DNA of 60,619 nt from a bacterium (GCA_030613005.1 JAUWMV010000013.1:1-60619); one strand, 5' to 3'; positions 8,585-18,709 are shown, counted from the stretch's first letter. Program-made: numbers and translations. Notes: generated by a model not told the origin, from the letters alone.

Positions 8585-9592
8585 ATGGCAGGAAAAGAAA
8601 TTCAAAATTTAACTTTGGTTGCTTCGGAAACAAAGTTTACAGGCTCTTTTGATTTAGCTATTGTTGTCGTGAATTACAAAACGAAATTTCATTTGAAAAG
8701 ATGCCTTAAATCAATTGAGAAGTTTCCCTTTTCTCTCGGAAATTCAGTTACCGTTGTTGTGGATAATTTTTCTGATGATGGAAGTGTGGAAATGGTTGCG
8801 GAGGAGTTTCCTACTTTAATGCTTATCCCAAACAAGAATAACCGTGGATTTGCTAAAGGATGCAATCAAGGTATCCAATCAGTTCAAGCTGAATACTATT
8901 TATTACTGAATTCTGATGCTGCTGTTTTGGAGGATACTTTAGATATTCTAGTTAAATACATGCGACAAAATCCTGATGTTGGAGCTTCTGGGGGATTAAT
9001 TTATATAGATAAAGGGGGTATTCAACCTTCGACACTTGTTTTCCCAAAATACTCTAATCTAATCTTTTCCCGAAGAAACATTTTCACCAAAATTCCTAGA
9101 ATTAAGAAAAAAATGCAAGAATTGAGAAAAGTTCCTGAACAGATAAAGGATGTCCCAGCTCTTGCGGGTGGTTTTCTTATGATGAGGAATAAAACACTTT
9201 CTGAAGTGGGTCTTTTAGATGAAAGATTTTTCATGTATCTCGAAGATATGGATATCTGTAAACGATTGCACGAAGCAAATTGGCGAGTTGTTTTTATACC
9301 TGAAGCAAAAATTATCCACGCATGGGGAGCATCATCAAACCAAAACAAAGAAAAATCCTTTTTCTTCCATCATATATCTATGTATAAATATTTTCAAAAG
9401 CATTTCCCATTATTATTGCCGTTGAATATTGCTTTACTTATAGGTTTGCTAACTCATTATTCTGCTTGGTTTATTTTAGGAAAAGTTAATGGGTTTTCTT
9501 TCAATGGTGATTCTCCTACATTTCAAGATCTCAACGAAAAAATAGCGAAACCCAAAGAGGTTAAAGATGTTCTGGATCGCAAAAGCAAATGA
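8585..9592 (+). CDS. GT2 glycosyltransferase (WbbL/rhamnosyltransferase-like)
   Basis: The 335-residue protein has the GT2 fold of O-antigen-type transferases: VVVNYKT near 27-33, DNFSDDGS (60-67), NNRGFAKGCNQGI (85-97), the metal motif NSDA (109-112), then LAGGFLMMR and FFMYLEDMDICKRL, which hold the acceptor-side acidic residues. A hydrophobic segment near the C-terminus (LPLNIALLIGLLTHYSAWFIL) may associate with the membrane. GGGAAGGAT precedes the ATG. Its 3' end overlaps the asnS start by 26 bases, so the three genes from 7814 probably form an operon. The substrate cannot be assigned; rhamnose is only the usual guess for this subfamily. Confidence 0.85.
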   Translation: MAGKEIQNLTLVASETKFTGSFDLAIVVVNYKTKFHLKRCLKSIEKFPFSLGNSVTVVVDNFSDDGSVEMVAEEFPTLMLIPNKNNRGFAKGCNQGIQSVQAEYYLLLNSDAAVLEDTLDILVKYMRQNPDVGASGGLIYIDKGGIQPSTLVFPKYSNLIFSRRNIFTKIPRIKKKMQELRKVPEQIKDVPALAGGFLMMRNKTLSEVGLLDERFFMYLEDMDICKRLHEANWRVVFIPEAKIIHAWGASSNQNKEKSFFFHHISMYKYFQKHFPLLLPLNIALLIGLLTHYSAWFILGKVNGFSFNGDSPTFQDLNEKIAKPKEVKDVLDRKSK

Positions 9593-10856
9593 ATATGTGG
9601 GTATGGAAGTTGAAGTTAGAGGTTGGTTGTATAATAAGCGTTCAAAAGGGAAAATTATTTTCCTGATCATTCGCGACGGTTCCGGTTTTATGCAAGGGGT
9701 GGCTGTTAAGGGCAAGGCTTCTGACAATGTGTTTGTATTATACGATAAGTTGGGTCTTGAAAGTTCTTTAAAAGTAAAGGGAATAATTCAAAAAGATAGT
9801 AGAGCACCCGGTGGTTATGAGCTTGCAATATCGGATGTTACTACTATTCATCTGACATCTGACTATCCTATCCAAAAAAAAGAACATGGTGTAGCATTTT
9901 TAATGGAACACAGACATCTTTGGCTTAGATCAAAAAAGCAGCGAGCTATTTTACGTATCAGAGATGAGATTGAAAGGGCAATAATTGATTATTTTCACGA
10001 TAACGGTTTTATTCGAATCGACACACCAATACTAACTCCAACGGCAGCAGAGGGAACAACAACGTTGTTTTGCACAGATTATTTTGACCTTGGCAAAGCA
10101 TATCTTGCTCAAACAGGGCAATTATATCTTGAGGCAGCAATATTTTCTCATGGACTTGTATATAATTTTGGACCAACATTCAGAGCTGAAAAATCTAAGA
10201 CACGCAGACATCTCACTGAGTTCTGGATGATTGAGGCTGAGGAAGCGTTTTACGACCTCGATGATAATTTGGAACTTGAGGAAGATATTGTCTGCTATAT
10301 TGTTAAGAGAGTTTTAGAAAATTGTGAAAGGGAGTTGCAGGAATTAGAGCGGGATACAACTCATCTTATGAAAGTTAAACCACCCTTTGAGCGAATAACT
10401 TACGATTATGCTGTAGAACTTCTTGCGAATAAAGGATTTGCTATTAAATGGGGAGATGATATTGGTGGCGATGAGGAAACCGCTATTTCTAATCAGTTCG
10501 ATAAACCGGTTTTTATAACAGACTATCCCAAAGCAATTCGTCCCTTTTATATGAAAGAGCATCCAGACCGTCCAGAACTTGTGCGATGCGCAGATCTCTT
10601 GGCTTCTGAAGGTTATGGAGAAATTATAGGCGGTAGTCAGCGTGAGGACGATTATGACAAACTTATTGCGCAGATTAAACGATGTAAGCTTCCTATAGAA
10701 CCGTACAAGTGGTATTTAGACCTTAGGAAATACGGTTCAATTCCTCATAGTGGTTGGGGAATGGGATTAGAACGGGTTGTAACGTGGATATGTGGAATTC
10801 ACCATATTAGAGAGGCAATTCCATTACCAAGAATGATGTATAGATTATATCCTTAA
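9567..10856 (+). CDS. asnS: Asparaginyl-tRNA synthetase
   Basis: The 429-residue class IIb synthetase has an N-terminal OB-fold anticodon domain (about 10-100, VEVRGWLYNKRSKGKIIFL). The class II catalytic core carries motif 2 (FGPTFRAEKSKTRRHLTEFW) and motif 3 (GWGMGLERVV). It charges tRNA-Asn with asparagine in the cytosol. TPTAAEGTTTLF and EFWMIEAE favour AsnRS over AspRS. It is of the shorter type that also occurs in archaea. The start overlaps the preceding glycosyltransferase by 26 bases, with AAAGAGG just upstream. AsnRS here suggests that tRNA-Asn need not be made by the amidotransferase route. Confidence 0.9.
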   Translation: MFWIAKANEYVGMEVEVRGWLYNKRSKGKIIFLIIRDGSGFMQGVAVKGKASDNVFVLYDKLGLESSLKVKGIIQKDSRAPGGYELAISDVTTIHLTSDYPIQKKEHGVAFLMEHRHLWLRSKKQRAILRIRDEIERAIIDYFHDNGFIRIDTPILTPTAAEGTTTLFCTDYFDLGKAYLAQTGQLYLEAAIFSHGLVYNFGPTFRAEKSKTRRHLTEFWMIEAEEAFYDLDDNLELEEDIVCYIVKRVLENCERELQELERDTTHLMKVKPPFERITYDYAVELLANKGFAIKWGDDIGGDEETAISNQFDKPVFITDYPKAIRPFYMKEHPDRPELVRCADLLASEGYGEIIGGSQREDDYDKLIAQIKRCKLPIEPYKWYLDLRKYGSIPHSGWGMGLERVVTWICGIHHIREAIPLPRMMYRLYP

Positions 10857-11004
10857 AGCAAACAAATGCAGACCATAAAAGAGTTTTATTAGGTGTTCTG
10901 CTCACAAGGTTTATTAAGTATATATTCAAAATAACGATGAATCGGTATGACAAACTAAGAAAGAAATTTCTTAATAGTATTTCTTCGTAAATTGATACGA
11001 TAAG

Positions 11005-12333
11005 TTAACTTTGTTCTCGATCTTGGAGTTTTCTGCATATATCTTCAAATCTCTTCTTTACTTTGTCTTCAAAACCCATATCGGTGGGTTTGTAATATAT
11101 TTTATCCCTAAGCTTGTCGGGTAGATGCTGTTGATTAACAATATGGTCGTCATAATTATGAGCATACTTGTAGTCTTTTGCATAGCCTATTTCTTTCATG
11201 AGACGAGTTGGAGCATTGCGAAGATGAAGAGGTACAGGCAAGGATCCGAATTCCTTTGCGTCTCGTCTTGCATTATTCAGAGCTTTGTCAAGAGAATTTG
11301 ATTTGGGAGCATATGCAAGATAAACGGCAACTTCTGCAAGTGCTATGTCTCCCTCAGGTGAACCAATAAAATTGTATGCATTTTGAGCTGCTGTTGCTAT
11401 CAATAGAGCATTGGGATCAGCTAATCCAACATCCTCCATTGACATGCGGATAAGACGTCGGATGATATATTTTGGATCTTCACCTCCTTCCAGCATACGT
11501 GCAATCCAGTAAATCGCACCCTGAGGATCGCTGTCTCTTATTGATTTGTGAAGAGCTGATATAAGATTATAGTGTTCTTCGCCCGATTTGTCATAGATAA
11601 CTCGCTCTCGATTCAAAATTCCTTTTATCGAGTCGACAGTAACCTTATCGGAAAGCTTAACGGCTAATTCAAGTAAATTAAGTGCATATCTTGCATCTCC
11701 AGAACAGATGTTGGATATCATCTCAAGAGCAGTCGGGGTTATCATCTCTTTATCTAAGCCTAAACCTTTATCTTGATCGGTTAGAGCTCTTATGAGTATT
11801 GTTTCGATATGTTCTGGTTCAAGAGGATTCAATATAAAAATCTGTACTCTTGATAGTAGGGGTGAAATTATTTCGAATGAGGGATTTTCCGTTGTTGCTC
11901 CAATGAGAATTATTGTCCCTCGTTCAATAAACGACAGGAATGCATCCTGTTGAGCCTTATTGAAGCGATGAATCTCATCGATGAAGAGAATCGAGCGGTT
12001 GCCGTACAGATATAGATTTCGTTCTGCCCTCGCCATAACCTTTTTTATTTCCTTTATACTTGAAAGAACTGCAGAAAACGAAAGAAAATCCATACTTGTT
12101 AAATTGGCGATTACCCTTGCCAAAGTGGTTTTTCCAGAACCGGGCGGACCCCAAAGTATTAATGAAGAAATTTCGTCAGATTCCACCATTTTCCGCAACG
12201 GTTTCCCATCGCCCAAGAGATGCTCTTGACCGATTATTTCTGATAATACCTGTGGTCGTATTCTATCTGCCAAGATATACGAGACATCTTCACAAACTTT
12301 TTTCTTGGTATTTTTTCCAAATAAATCATCCAT
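11005..12333 (-). CDS. rarA: Replication-associated recombination protein RarA (MgsA), AAA+ ATPase
   Basis: The 442-residue protein has Walker A GPPGSGKTT (62-70), Walker B ILFIDEIHRF (DE at 119-120) and sensor 1 GATTENPSF, in the order of the RarA/MgsA/WRNIP1 family. The C-terminal half (ARMLEGGEDPKYIIRRL, AVYLAYAPKSN) is the RarA-specific tetramerisation region. The enzyme acts at stalled replication forks in the cytosol. It reads in the same direction as the protease operon, 271 bases downstream of it. It converges with asnS, with 148 bases between the stops. No Shine-Dalgarno motif is obvious. Confidence 0.92.
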   Translation of the reverse strand: MDDLFGKNTKKKVCEDVSYILADRIRPQVLSEIIGQEHLLGDGKPLRKMVESDEISSLILWGPPGSGKTTLARVIANLTSMDFLSFSAVLSSIKEIKKVMARAERNLYLYGNRSILFIDEIHRFNKAQQDAFLSFIERGTIILIGATTENPSFEIISPLLSRVQIFILNPLEPEHIETILIRALTDQDKGLGLDKEMITPTALEMISNICSGDARYALNLLELAVKLSDKVTVDSIKGILNRERVIYDKSGEEHYNLISALHKSIRDSDPQGAIYWIARMLEGGEDPKYIIRRLIRMSMEDVGLADPNALLIATAAQNAYNFIGSPEGDIALAEVAVYLAYAPKSNSLDKALNNARRDAKEFGSLPVPLHLRNAPTRLMKEIGYAKDYKYAHNYDDHIVNQQHLPDKLRDKIYYKPTDMGFEDKVKKRFEDICRKLQDREQS

Positions 12334-12604
12334 GCGATTAAGTAAGTTGGATATAAGTTAAAATGCAAAGCGAATTTTTATGCATTCTTTTGAAAGTCCG
12401 GATGTCTTGTCCTTTTCAATAGTAGGTAATTAAGAATTGTTAAATATGTCGTTAATGAAGTATTGAAGACAAATCCTAAGAAATAAAAATATTAGGATCT
12501 ATTATTATCGTTGGAAAGCAATGGTCATTCATCAAATTGCAATTACTTCACAGTGTATTATTTTCAAGCATAAACTAATATCAGTGTAGTTTTTAAGTGA
12601 AGAG

Positions 12605-15600
12605 TTATTTTAAGAAAATCACTCTTTTCAAAACCGAATACTTTCCGGATGTCGCTCTAACCAAATACACACCACTCGAGAGTTTTTCAGGTTTCCATGC
12701 AATAGTCTCATTCTGAATTTTTTGGTTAAATATCAGTCTACCGTTAAGGTCGAAAATTTCTAAAATTCCGTTATCGAAACCATCGAGATTTATTTGTGTG
12801 GAACTGTTAAAAGGATTGGGTTTAATGGATATAGAAACATGGTTAAGTATAGGTGCTTCGATAATATCCATAAGAATAATTGTACGCAAGCCGCTGATTT
12901 TTATGTCGTCGAGAGCGAATCCTCTTGCAGTATCATTATCGTCAGAGAAAAACTGAAACGCGATGTTAAAGATATCACCGGGATCGGTAGGTAATTGATA
13001 AATCATCTGTGTCCATCCCACTTCAAAAGAGTACACTGGTAATGCGCCACCTGCTCCCATAAAATCTAATATAGTTGTATCTCCTCCATTGATGTAATAA
13101 ACATAAATTCCATCTGAACCATAGGTTGTAACATTAAATTTGATCCAGAATGAAAGAGTCATATCTTTCACTGAAACAAAAGGTTGACTTACAAGCCATT
13201 CATCCGCATTGTTCGGATAGAATCCAGTAATTGTGTCGGTACAATAATAGCTATGATCTTCACTATAATATTCCTCGGTCGATATATGCCACAGTCCATC
13301 TGGAATAAAATTCCGATCCGTAGTGTCGTCTACATCATCGAAGTAGTAAAATTCATCAGGAAATGCGAGGTACAAAGTGTCTGCTCCGTAACCATAATCT
13401 AATTCAATTATATGAATGAAAATCGTATCGCTTATCCATAAATCAAAATCTGATATTAGCCCGGTTGCAGTATCACCATGTGCAACTGCGATTTCAAATA
13501 CATCTGAGAAAAAGGTGATAGAACCGTTAAGTGAATTAAGTTTAACTGTACCGTCAAAATCCGCTCCTCCGATGTTCTCAAGCTTAATTCCTAGAAACAA
13601 AAGACATCCAATGTCTAATGTCATGCTTTTAGCTTTAAGAATTGGTGCTCTTATCGGTAATGCAATGTTCACTTTAAGTGTTTCGTCATTACATATAGGA
13701 TTCAATGTTAGTGTAACCGATGAGTTATCTTTTAAGTCGGAATCTACAATTAGGTCTAACGTTATTAACAAAGTATCCCCAGTAATTGCACTGTCAGGAG
13801 AAATAGAATACGACATTAATGAGCATTCATCACAATTGGGATTAATTGTCAGAAGAGAACATTCAGAACCTGAATTAATAGCTTGAATTTCTATGTGAAC
13901 AGTATCACCGGGTAATGCAAACTCGGGCTCCAGTGAGATTATGGATATATAGGGAACATTGTCGAATAATATCGAATCCATCTGAAGCAATTTAAATCCT
14001 GCTGGATCGAAAATTGAAATTTCAATGGGATTTATGCCATCTGGAACAATGTCTAAATTAACGAAATGCTCACCTTCCATTGTTGTTAAAAGTTTTCCAT
14101 CCTGAATGGCAGATGCGACACAATTGTCACAGGTAAAGACGATGGATCCACCTGTTGAAGGCATAGATTCGGGTAATACAATATCCCAAGGAGTTGGTTC
14201 ATCTTGCCAAATAGGTGTCATCGGTTCGCCTAAAACATTGACTTCATACATCTTCCAGCGCCATACATTTTCCCATTTGCTTAATGGAACAAAATTGGCT
14301 TTAACTGCTGCTAAGGAAACTCCTGCCGAGGGGAATCCATTGAAAATATATTTCCAGAAAAAGCGGTCGTAAATATCCGAGTAACCATACCCCGGATTTC
14401 CCGGTGAACCCCATCCGTATCTGGAATTTCCAACAAAAGTAATCAGACCACCGTTACTATTGTTGATAAAATGTTCTGCGATACAACTAAAATCAAATGC
14501 TGCAGGCCAACAACCTATAGAAAATAATACCCCACATCGTGGAGCGTTGTAGAGCAAGTCGGCATGCATTGAAGTCAAATACTCTCCCGATCCTACGCCC
14601 ATTGCACCAGTCCATGCATGCCCGTCATGATTTAATACAGAATAACCATTATTAAGCTCTGCAAAAGCAGTATCTGCATTGTTTGTGCTATCTGATTCAT
14701 AAAGACCAACAAGGTTGAAGTGTGACGGTAGGGATTCTGCTTCGATTATTTTTTTCGAATCACCACCAGATGTGTAAGGAGAACTCCACAGAATTTGTCC
14801 TAGAAAAAGAGCCTTTGTAGCGAAATCGGTTGGAGTATTTTCTACATATATGACATATTTGTCAACCCAACCATCGAATTTAGCTTTATTACTGGAAGAA
14901 ATTCTACCTACAAATACATCTGGATAGAGGTCAACTTCATCGTCAATTTCACCATAAATAGAGTTGCCATTTGCGTTCCAGTTACTGTCGAGGTCTGAGA
15001 AATATAGATCGCATGGTATGTAGTTTTCATATAGATGCCCACCATATTCACAGTCGAATGCCCAGGCTGTTCTTTCTGGTACTAAATTCATATCTCCCGC
15101 GAGAACAACTGCTATTATTCCGTTTGATTGCCAAATTTGGCGGATTTTATTTCTGACTTTAGCTGCTAAATCCTCTCCCGAGTCGGCTGCAGTTATCGAG
15201 GAGACATTTAGAAGTGTATCATTCCATCCTTGCCTTCGAAGCGTTAACCTTAGTCTATCCATCTTAGAACTCGATAATATGGGATCTTTAGAAACAATTA
15301 GGTAATCGTATGCCAATGAATCTATGATGAAATGCGTTGAGTATAGAACTATTTCTGATGGATTAATTACTGTATTTGTTACAAAATCCTCAATAATTCG
15401 AAGGCTTTTTGAAGTTCTTCGGATTGGTTTTAGAACATTGCACGGTTCATATTCAATTGTTAATTTCGCTTGCTTAAGATATTTCAAATAACCACTTGCT
15501 GGATAATATATTATTGGAAAAAGGACACCTCCAGCAATAGAGTATCCAGAAAGGTTTCCTGCTCCACTGAAGATAATCGGGCTTTCTGGGTAACTATTAT

Positions 15601-15958
15601 TTGAACTATATATCTGTGGATTTGGTTCGACAAATGGGATATCCCGATCTATTGGCGAGGATTTTATTATCTGAGGCTGTATAGGAATGAGATTTATTTT
15701 ATTTGCGAGTGTTTCGAATTCAACATTCGATATCTGCACATTTGTTGCTTTTGTATTGGGTGGAAGCAGAATGTTGATAGGTATAGCTGGGATACATGGC
15801 TCTCCGGGAAAGCCCAATTCAAGCGCACCTTCCATATTTATTCTGCAGAAATCACCTTTTTGCTCGATTGAAAAATCATCAGTCGAAAACTCTATATCTA
15901 CTGTCATACTTTCACTGAATAATATACCACTCAGGGTCAGTAAAATAACAAATATCAT
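12605..15958 (-). CDS. Gingipain-like C25 cysteine protease with T9SS sorting tail
   Basis: The 1117-residue protein has a signal peptide (1-17), a prodomain-like N-terminal region, and a peptidase C25 core from about residue 215 (DYLIVSKD, VVLAGDMNLVPERTA, YPDVFVGRISS). The catalytic pair is visible as DGHAW (His447) and SIGCWPAAFD (Cys483); their spacing is close to that in Porphyromonas gingipains. Ig-like repeats, a concanavalin-like domain (near 870-1030, ending in ARGFALDDIKISGL) and a PNPFN sorting tail (last 75 residues) follow. It is thus a surface-bound or released protease exported by T9SS. Its ATG overlaps the stop of the glycosyltransferase gene (ATGA). Substrate preference is not readable. 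Confidence 0.88.
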   Translation of the reverse strand: MIFVILLTLSGILFSESMTVDIEFSTDDFSIEQKGDFCRINMEGALELGFPGEPCIPAIPINILLPPNTKATNVQISNVEFETLANKINLIPIQPQIIKSSPIDRDIPFVEPNPQIYSSNNSYPESPIIFSGAGNLSGYSIAGGVLFPIIYYPASGYLKYLKQAKLTIEYEPCNVLKPIRRTSKSLRIIEDFVTNTVINPSEIVLYSTHFIIDSLAYDYLIVSKDPILSSSKMDRLRLTLRRQGWNDTLLNVSSITAADSGEDLAAKVRNKIRQIWQSNGIIAVVLAGDMNLVPERTAWAFDCEYGGHLYENYIPCDLYFSDLDSNWNANGNSIYGEIDDEVDLYPDVFVGRISSSNKAKFDGWVDKYVIYVENTPTDFATKALFLGQILWSSPYTSGGDSKKIIEAESLPSHFNLVGLYESDSTNNADTAFAELNNGYSVLNHDGHAWTGAMGVGSGEYLTSMHADLLYNAPRCGVLFSIGCWPAAFDFSCIAEHFINNSNGGLITFVGNSRYGWGSPGNPGYGYSDIYDRFFWKYIFNGFPSAGVSLAAVKANFVPLSKWENVWRWKMYEVNVLGEPMTPIWQDEPTPWDIVLPESMPSTGGSIVFTCDNCVASAIQDGKLLTTMEGEHFVNLDIVPDGINPIEISIFDPAGFKLLQMDSILFDNVPYISIISLEPEFALPGDTVHIEIQAINSGSECSLLTINPNCDECSLMSYSISPDSAITGDTLLITLDLIVDSDLKDNSSVTLTLNPICNDETLKVNIALPIRAPILKAKSMTLDIGCLLFLGIKLENIGGADFDGTVKLNSLNGSITFFSDVFEIAVAHGDTATGLISDFDLWISDTIFIHIIELDYGYGADTLYLAFPDEFYYFDDVDDTTDRNFIPDGLWHISTEEYYSEDHSYYCTDTITGFYPNNADEWLVSQPFVSVKDMTLSFWIKFNVTTYGSDGIYVYYINGGDTTILDFMGAGGALPVYSFEVGWTQMIYQLPTDPGDIFNIAFQFFSDDNDTARGFALDDIKISGLRTIILMDIIEAPILNHVSISIKPNPFNSSTQINLDGFDNGILEIFDLNGRLIFNQKIQNETIAWKPEKLSSGVYLVRATSGKYSVLKRVIFLK

Positions 15959-17091
15959 CTTTCCTCCCTTGATCTCAAATCGGTAATAACACTTAATAAT
16001 ATAAGCAAGATAATTGGAAATCGAAAGCGGTCATTTCCAAAAAAAACAATTGGAACAGTCGAAAAATATAGGATGATCCACAATATCTTAGCTGGAACTT
16101 TTTTTTGAAAAACTTTAAGTATAAATGCAATAACCAAAGCAATATTTAGGATTGTCAAAATTGCTGCAATTACTTTACGAGTTGAATTTGAAAAAATTCC
16201 AGCAAGACCCCAATAGACAGCCGTAAGTGAAGGTATTGCATAATGTACAATTTTTACAGGTATGAGCACAAAAGAACGCAAAGGATCACGTTTGAAATCT
16301 CCGATAAAACGATCTCTATAATAATCTTGAAGTGCAAATTCACTTTTATAAGGAGGATCTGTTGGATCAAAATATCCACCATCTGCCATAGCTCCGTTGC
16401 CAATCCATATATTAACCCAGAAATTATCGGTCAAACTATAATGATCGAAATGCTTGTAGTTTCTTGCAGCCCATGGAATTATCGACAATATTACAATTAT
16501 AAAGGAAGCCAACCATATTTTCCATCGCTTTAAATCCCATAGCAAAGGCAGAAGCACGATTGGAAGTGCAACAGGTTTTATATAAACCATTGCAGCAGCT
16601 AACAATCCGGAAAGTATTTTCCAATATCCTTTAAGTTCAGTTAATAGCAACCAGAGAATAAGCAAAGCTGCGAATAAAATTTCTGGGCATAGTGCGTTGG
16701 TAAATAATATATGCTCTGGAAATAGAGCAATAGCAATTGCACCAATTAATGCTTTTTGTTTACCCAGTCTATTTTTTATGAATTTGTAACCAAAGATTAC
16801 TGCAAGAGCCCCAAGAAGAGCATTGAATATCCTTCCACATAAGGGATTAACTCCTGATAAATCGTATATCTTAGATAAAATAAATGGATATGCAGGCATT
16901 CGATAAGCAGTAAGCGTTTCATCAAATGAAAAACCTTTCCCTGTGTGCATATTAATTGCTACTTCATTATACCATTCGCAATCAGAGATCGGAACAACCG
17001 GTAATAAGGAAATCGCTATTCTTATTACAAATGCCAGAAATATCCAGAAGTATACTGATCTATAAATCGATTTGAGTTTTTTCGGACTCAT
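15955..17091 (-). CDS. GT39-like polytopic membrane glycosyltransferase (ArnT/PMT family)
   Basis: I start it at the ATG at 17091 (MSPKKLKS), one base after the stop of the metalloprotease gene. A longer frame reaching 17208 only overlaps that gene's end. The resulting 378 residues are rich in membrane spans. After the first span comes DCEWYNEVAINMHTGKGF, the acidic first extracytoplasmic loop of GT-C enzymes, then YRMPAYPFILS. These enzymes take sugar from a polyprenyl-phosphate donor and add it to lipid or protein outside the inner membrane. It sits between two secreted proteases with coupling on both sides (TAA-A-ATG and ATGA). That suggests, but does not prove, that one of them or a T9SS partner is its acceptor. 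Confidence 0.8.
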   Translation of the reverse strand: MSPKKLKSIYRSVYFWIFLAFVIRIAISLLPVVPISDCEWYNEVAINMHTGKGFSFDETLTAYRMPAYPFILSKIYDLSGVNPLCGRIFNALLGALAVIFGYKFIKNRLGKQKALIGAIAIALFPEHILFTNALCPEILFAALLILWLLLTELKGYWKILSGLLAAAMVYIKPVALPIVLLPLLWDLKRWKIWLASFIIVILSIIPWAARNYKHFDHYSLTDNFWVNIWIGNGAMADGGYFDPTDPPYKSEFALQDYYRDRFIGDFKRDPLRSFVLIPVKIVHYAIPSLTAVYWGLAGIFSNSTRKVIAAILTILNIALVIAFILKVFQKKVPAKILWIILYFSTVPIVFFGNDRFRFPIILLILLSVITDLRSREER

Positions 17092-17092
17092 T

Positions 17093-18709
17093 TTATTGGA
17101 TATACAGCAATTTGAGATATGAATCTTGGATATTGTTAATTTTAATGAGATATAATCCGGAAGGTAAATTTTTGGGATTCCATCTGAATGTGCCTTCGAT
17201 ATCTGCATTCAGAATGCATTTCCCACTTGTATTGAAAATTCTCAGAACGCCTTTTTTTGTGCTGAGGATAACCACTTCAGAATTGAACGGATTAGGAAAG
17301 GCTATTAATTGGTCGCTAACGATCTTGTTCCAAGCTTCTTGTATGTTTGACCATTCTTTTACATTCAGTGTATAATTGAATTTTATACCAGGATTATCTA
17401 TTCCTGTAGGTTCAACTATGATAACTATTGGATTCGAATCAGTTCGAACATACGCGGTGTCATCAAATATGTAGAGTTCGTTTGTGTCTCCTTGAATAAT
17501 TATTGTAAGCATCCAATCCGGTCCGGTTTGACCGTTAAGTGTAACCTCGATCCAATCTGGTGGATTTGGGAAAACAATGTAATTTGCCCCCCATGATCTT
17601 GGTTTGTGAGTTGATGAAGGATTAAAAGTATATGGAAGAGTTTTAATTGTATCTTCGATAAATATTTCAGGATATGCAGAACCTTCAGTGTAATGACATC
17701 CATCTGATCTGCTTCCCGTCAAGTAGTTCCAGCCACAAAAAGCTGCGAATTCATCCTCGATCGATAAACCGGATGAATCCATGGCTGTCGAGATAGCATC
17801 CATTCCGTCAAGGTAGGTTGTATTCATAAATATATCCTTTATAAGATCTACACCATATTCACTGGTTAAATAATGGAAATAAATACAGGTTGAATACCAG
17901 TGAGAGCCTATGGCAGTCAAAGGTGTCCATGGATAATCAAAAAAAAGGTTTAGATAGTTATAATAATCATTAACATAATTGTATACAATATCCTCCATCC
18001 AAACCGCAGATGTCTCGAGTAACCATATTTTTTCTTCAGGATCGTAAGCGAAATGTGAAGCATGATGGAACTCATGAGCAGCTGTAACTTTAAAAGCACC
18101 CCATTCACTGCCTTCTGGGTCATCATTGCTGGGGAATCCAATGTAATTATCTCGCACCTCGATATATGCTGCCAAATTATGCCAAGGTTCTGGACCCTCG
18201 ATAGTGTCTGGATAAGTGATGCCATAAATGCCAACTCCTAAACGACTTATATAGACATCAAATAGGCTATCTCCACCGAGTGTTCCATCCGAAACAGGGG
18301 CTAAAAATCCAAGTGAGTCGATTTCAACGGACCAGGCTCGATCAAAGAACTCAGCACATCGGCGAGCGTAATATGTATCGGTTATTGCTGGATTATAGTG
18401 TATTCGAAAATGTCCACCGGAACTTACTATACTCACAGGCTTAAAGGGTCGACTTATTAACGTTGGTAATAACTGTTTTTGTCGGGAAGTTAAGTAGTCT
18501 TTATTACGAAGAATATCTAAAAGCAGCGGTGTTCCGGACCTTATTATCATTGGAGGTGTTAATTCTGGATTAAGCGAATCCGGTTCAAAGAGCACCGTAA
18601 ATTCAAGCTGAATTCGTTCCTCTATTGAAAGTTCATCAAGAGAAAAGCAGATGGTAACAGTAAATAGAACTCCGATTAAAAAGTATCTGAATGTGTTCGA
18701 AATTTTCAT
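17093..18709 (-). CDS. Secreted zinc metalloprotease (MXAN_6640-like) with T9SS sorting tail
   Basis: The 538-residue protein has a signal peptide (1-23) and a zincin motif AAHEFHHASHF with HEFHH at 212-216, followed by LLETSAVWMEDIVYNY, whose Glu is the likely third zinc ligand. The region before it (GGHFRIHYNPAIT, FDRAWSVEIDSLGF) matches proteins annotated as MXAN_6640-family putative metalloproteases. The last 70 residues are a sorting tail (AFPNPFNSEVVI, RIFNTSGKCI, SGLYLIKI). It is the first gene of the operon running down to 12605. Zinc binding and activity are inferred from the motif; the target is unknown. Confidence 0.85.
   Translation of the reverse strand: MKISNTFRYFLIGVLFTVTICFSLDELSIEERIQLEFTVLFEPDSLNPELTPPMIIRSGTPLLLDILRNKDYLTSRQKQLLPTLISRPFKPVSIVSSGGHFRIHYNPAITDTYYARRCAEFFDRAWSVEIDSLGFLAPVSDGTLGGDSLFDVYISRLGVGIYGITYPDTIEGPEPWHNLAAYIEVRDNYIGFPSNDDPEGSEWGAFKVTAAHEFHHASHFAYDPEEKIWLLETSAVWMEDIVYNYVNDYYNYLNLFFDYPWTPLTAIGSHWYSTCIYFHYLTSEYGVDLIKDIFMNTTYLDGMDAISTAMDSSGLSIEDEFAAFCGWNYLTGSRSDGCHYTEGSAYPEIFIEDTIKTLPYTFNPSSTHKPRSWGANYIVFPNPPDWIEVTLNGQTGPDWMLTIIIQGDTNELYIFDDTAYVRTDSNPIVIIVEPTGIDNPGIKFNYTLNVKEWSNIQEAWNKIVSDQLIAFPNPFNSEVVILSTKKGVLRIFNTSGKCILNADIEGTFRWNPKNLPSGLYLIKINNIQDSYLKLLYIQ

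Noticed and set aside
10866-10905. GCAGA...TCTGC hairpin after asnS as a terminator
   Set aside because: The stem is interrupted and not followed by Ts, so it is not supported as an intrinsic terminator.
13416-13886. A 156-codon open frame on the plus strand inside the C25 protease gene
   Set aside because: It is antisense to a strongly supported domain region; Ser/Val-rich content reflects the codons of the real gene.
15955-17208. A longer GT39-like protein starting at 17208
   Set aside because: The added 39 residues overlap the conserved sorting tail of the metalloprotease; the ATG at 17091 follows that gene's stop directly.
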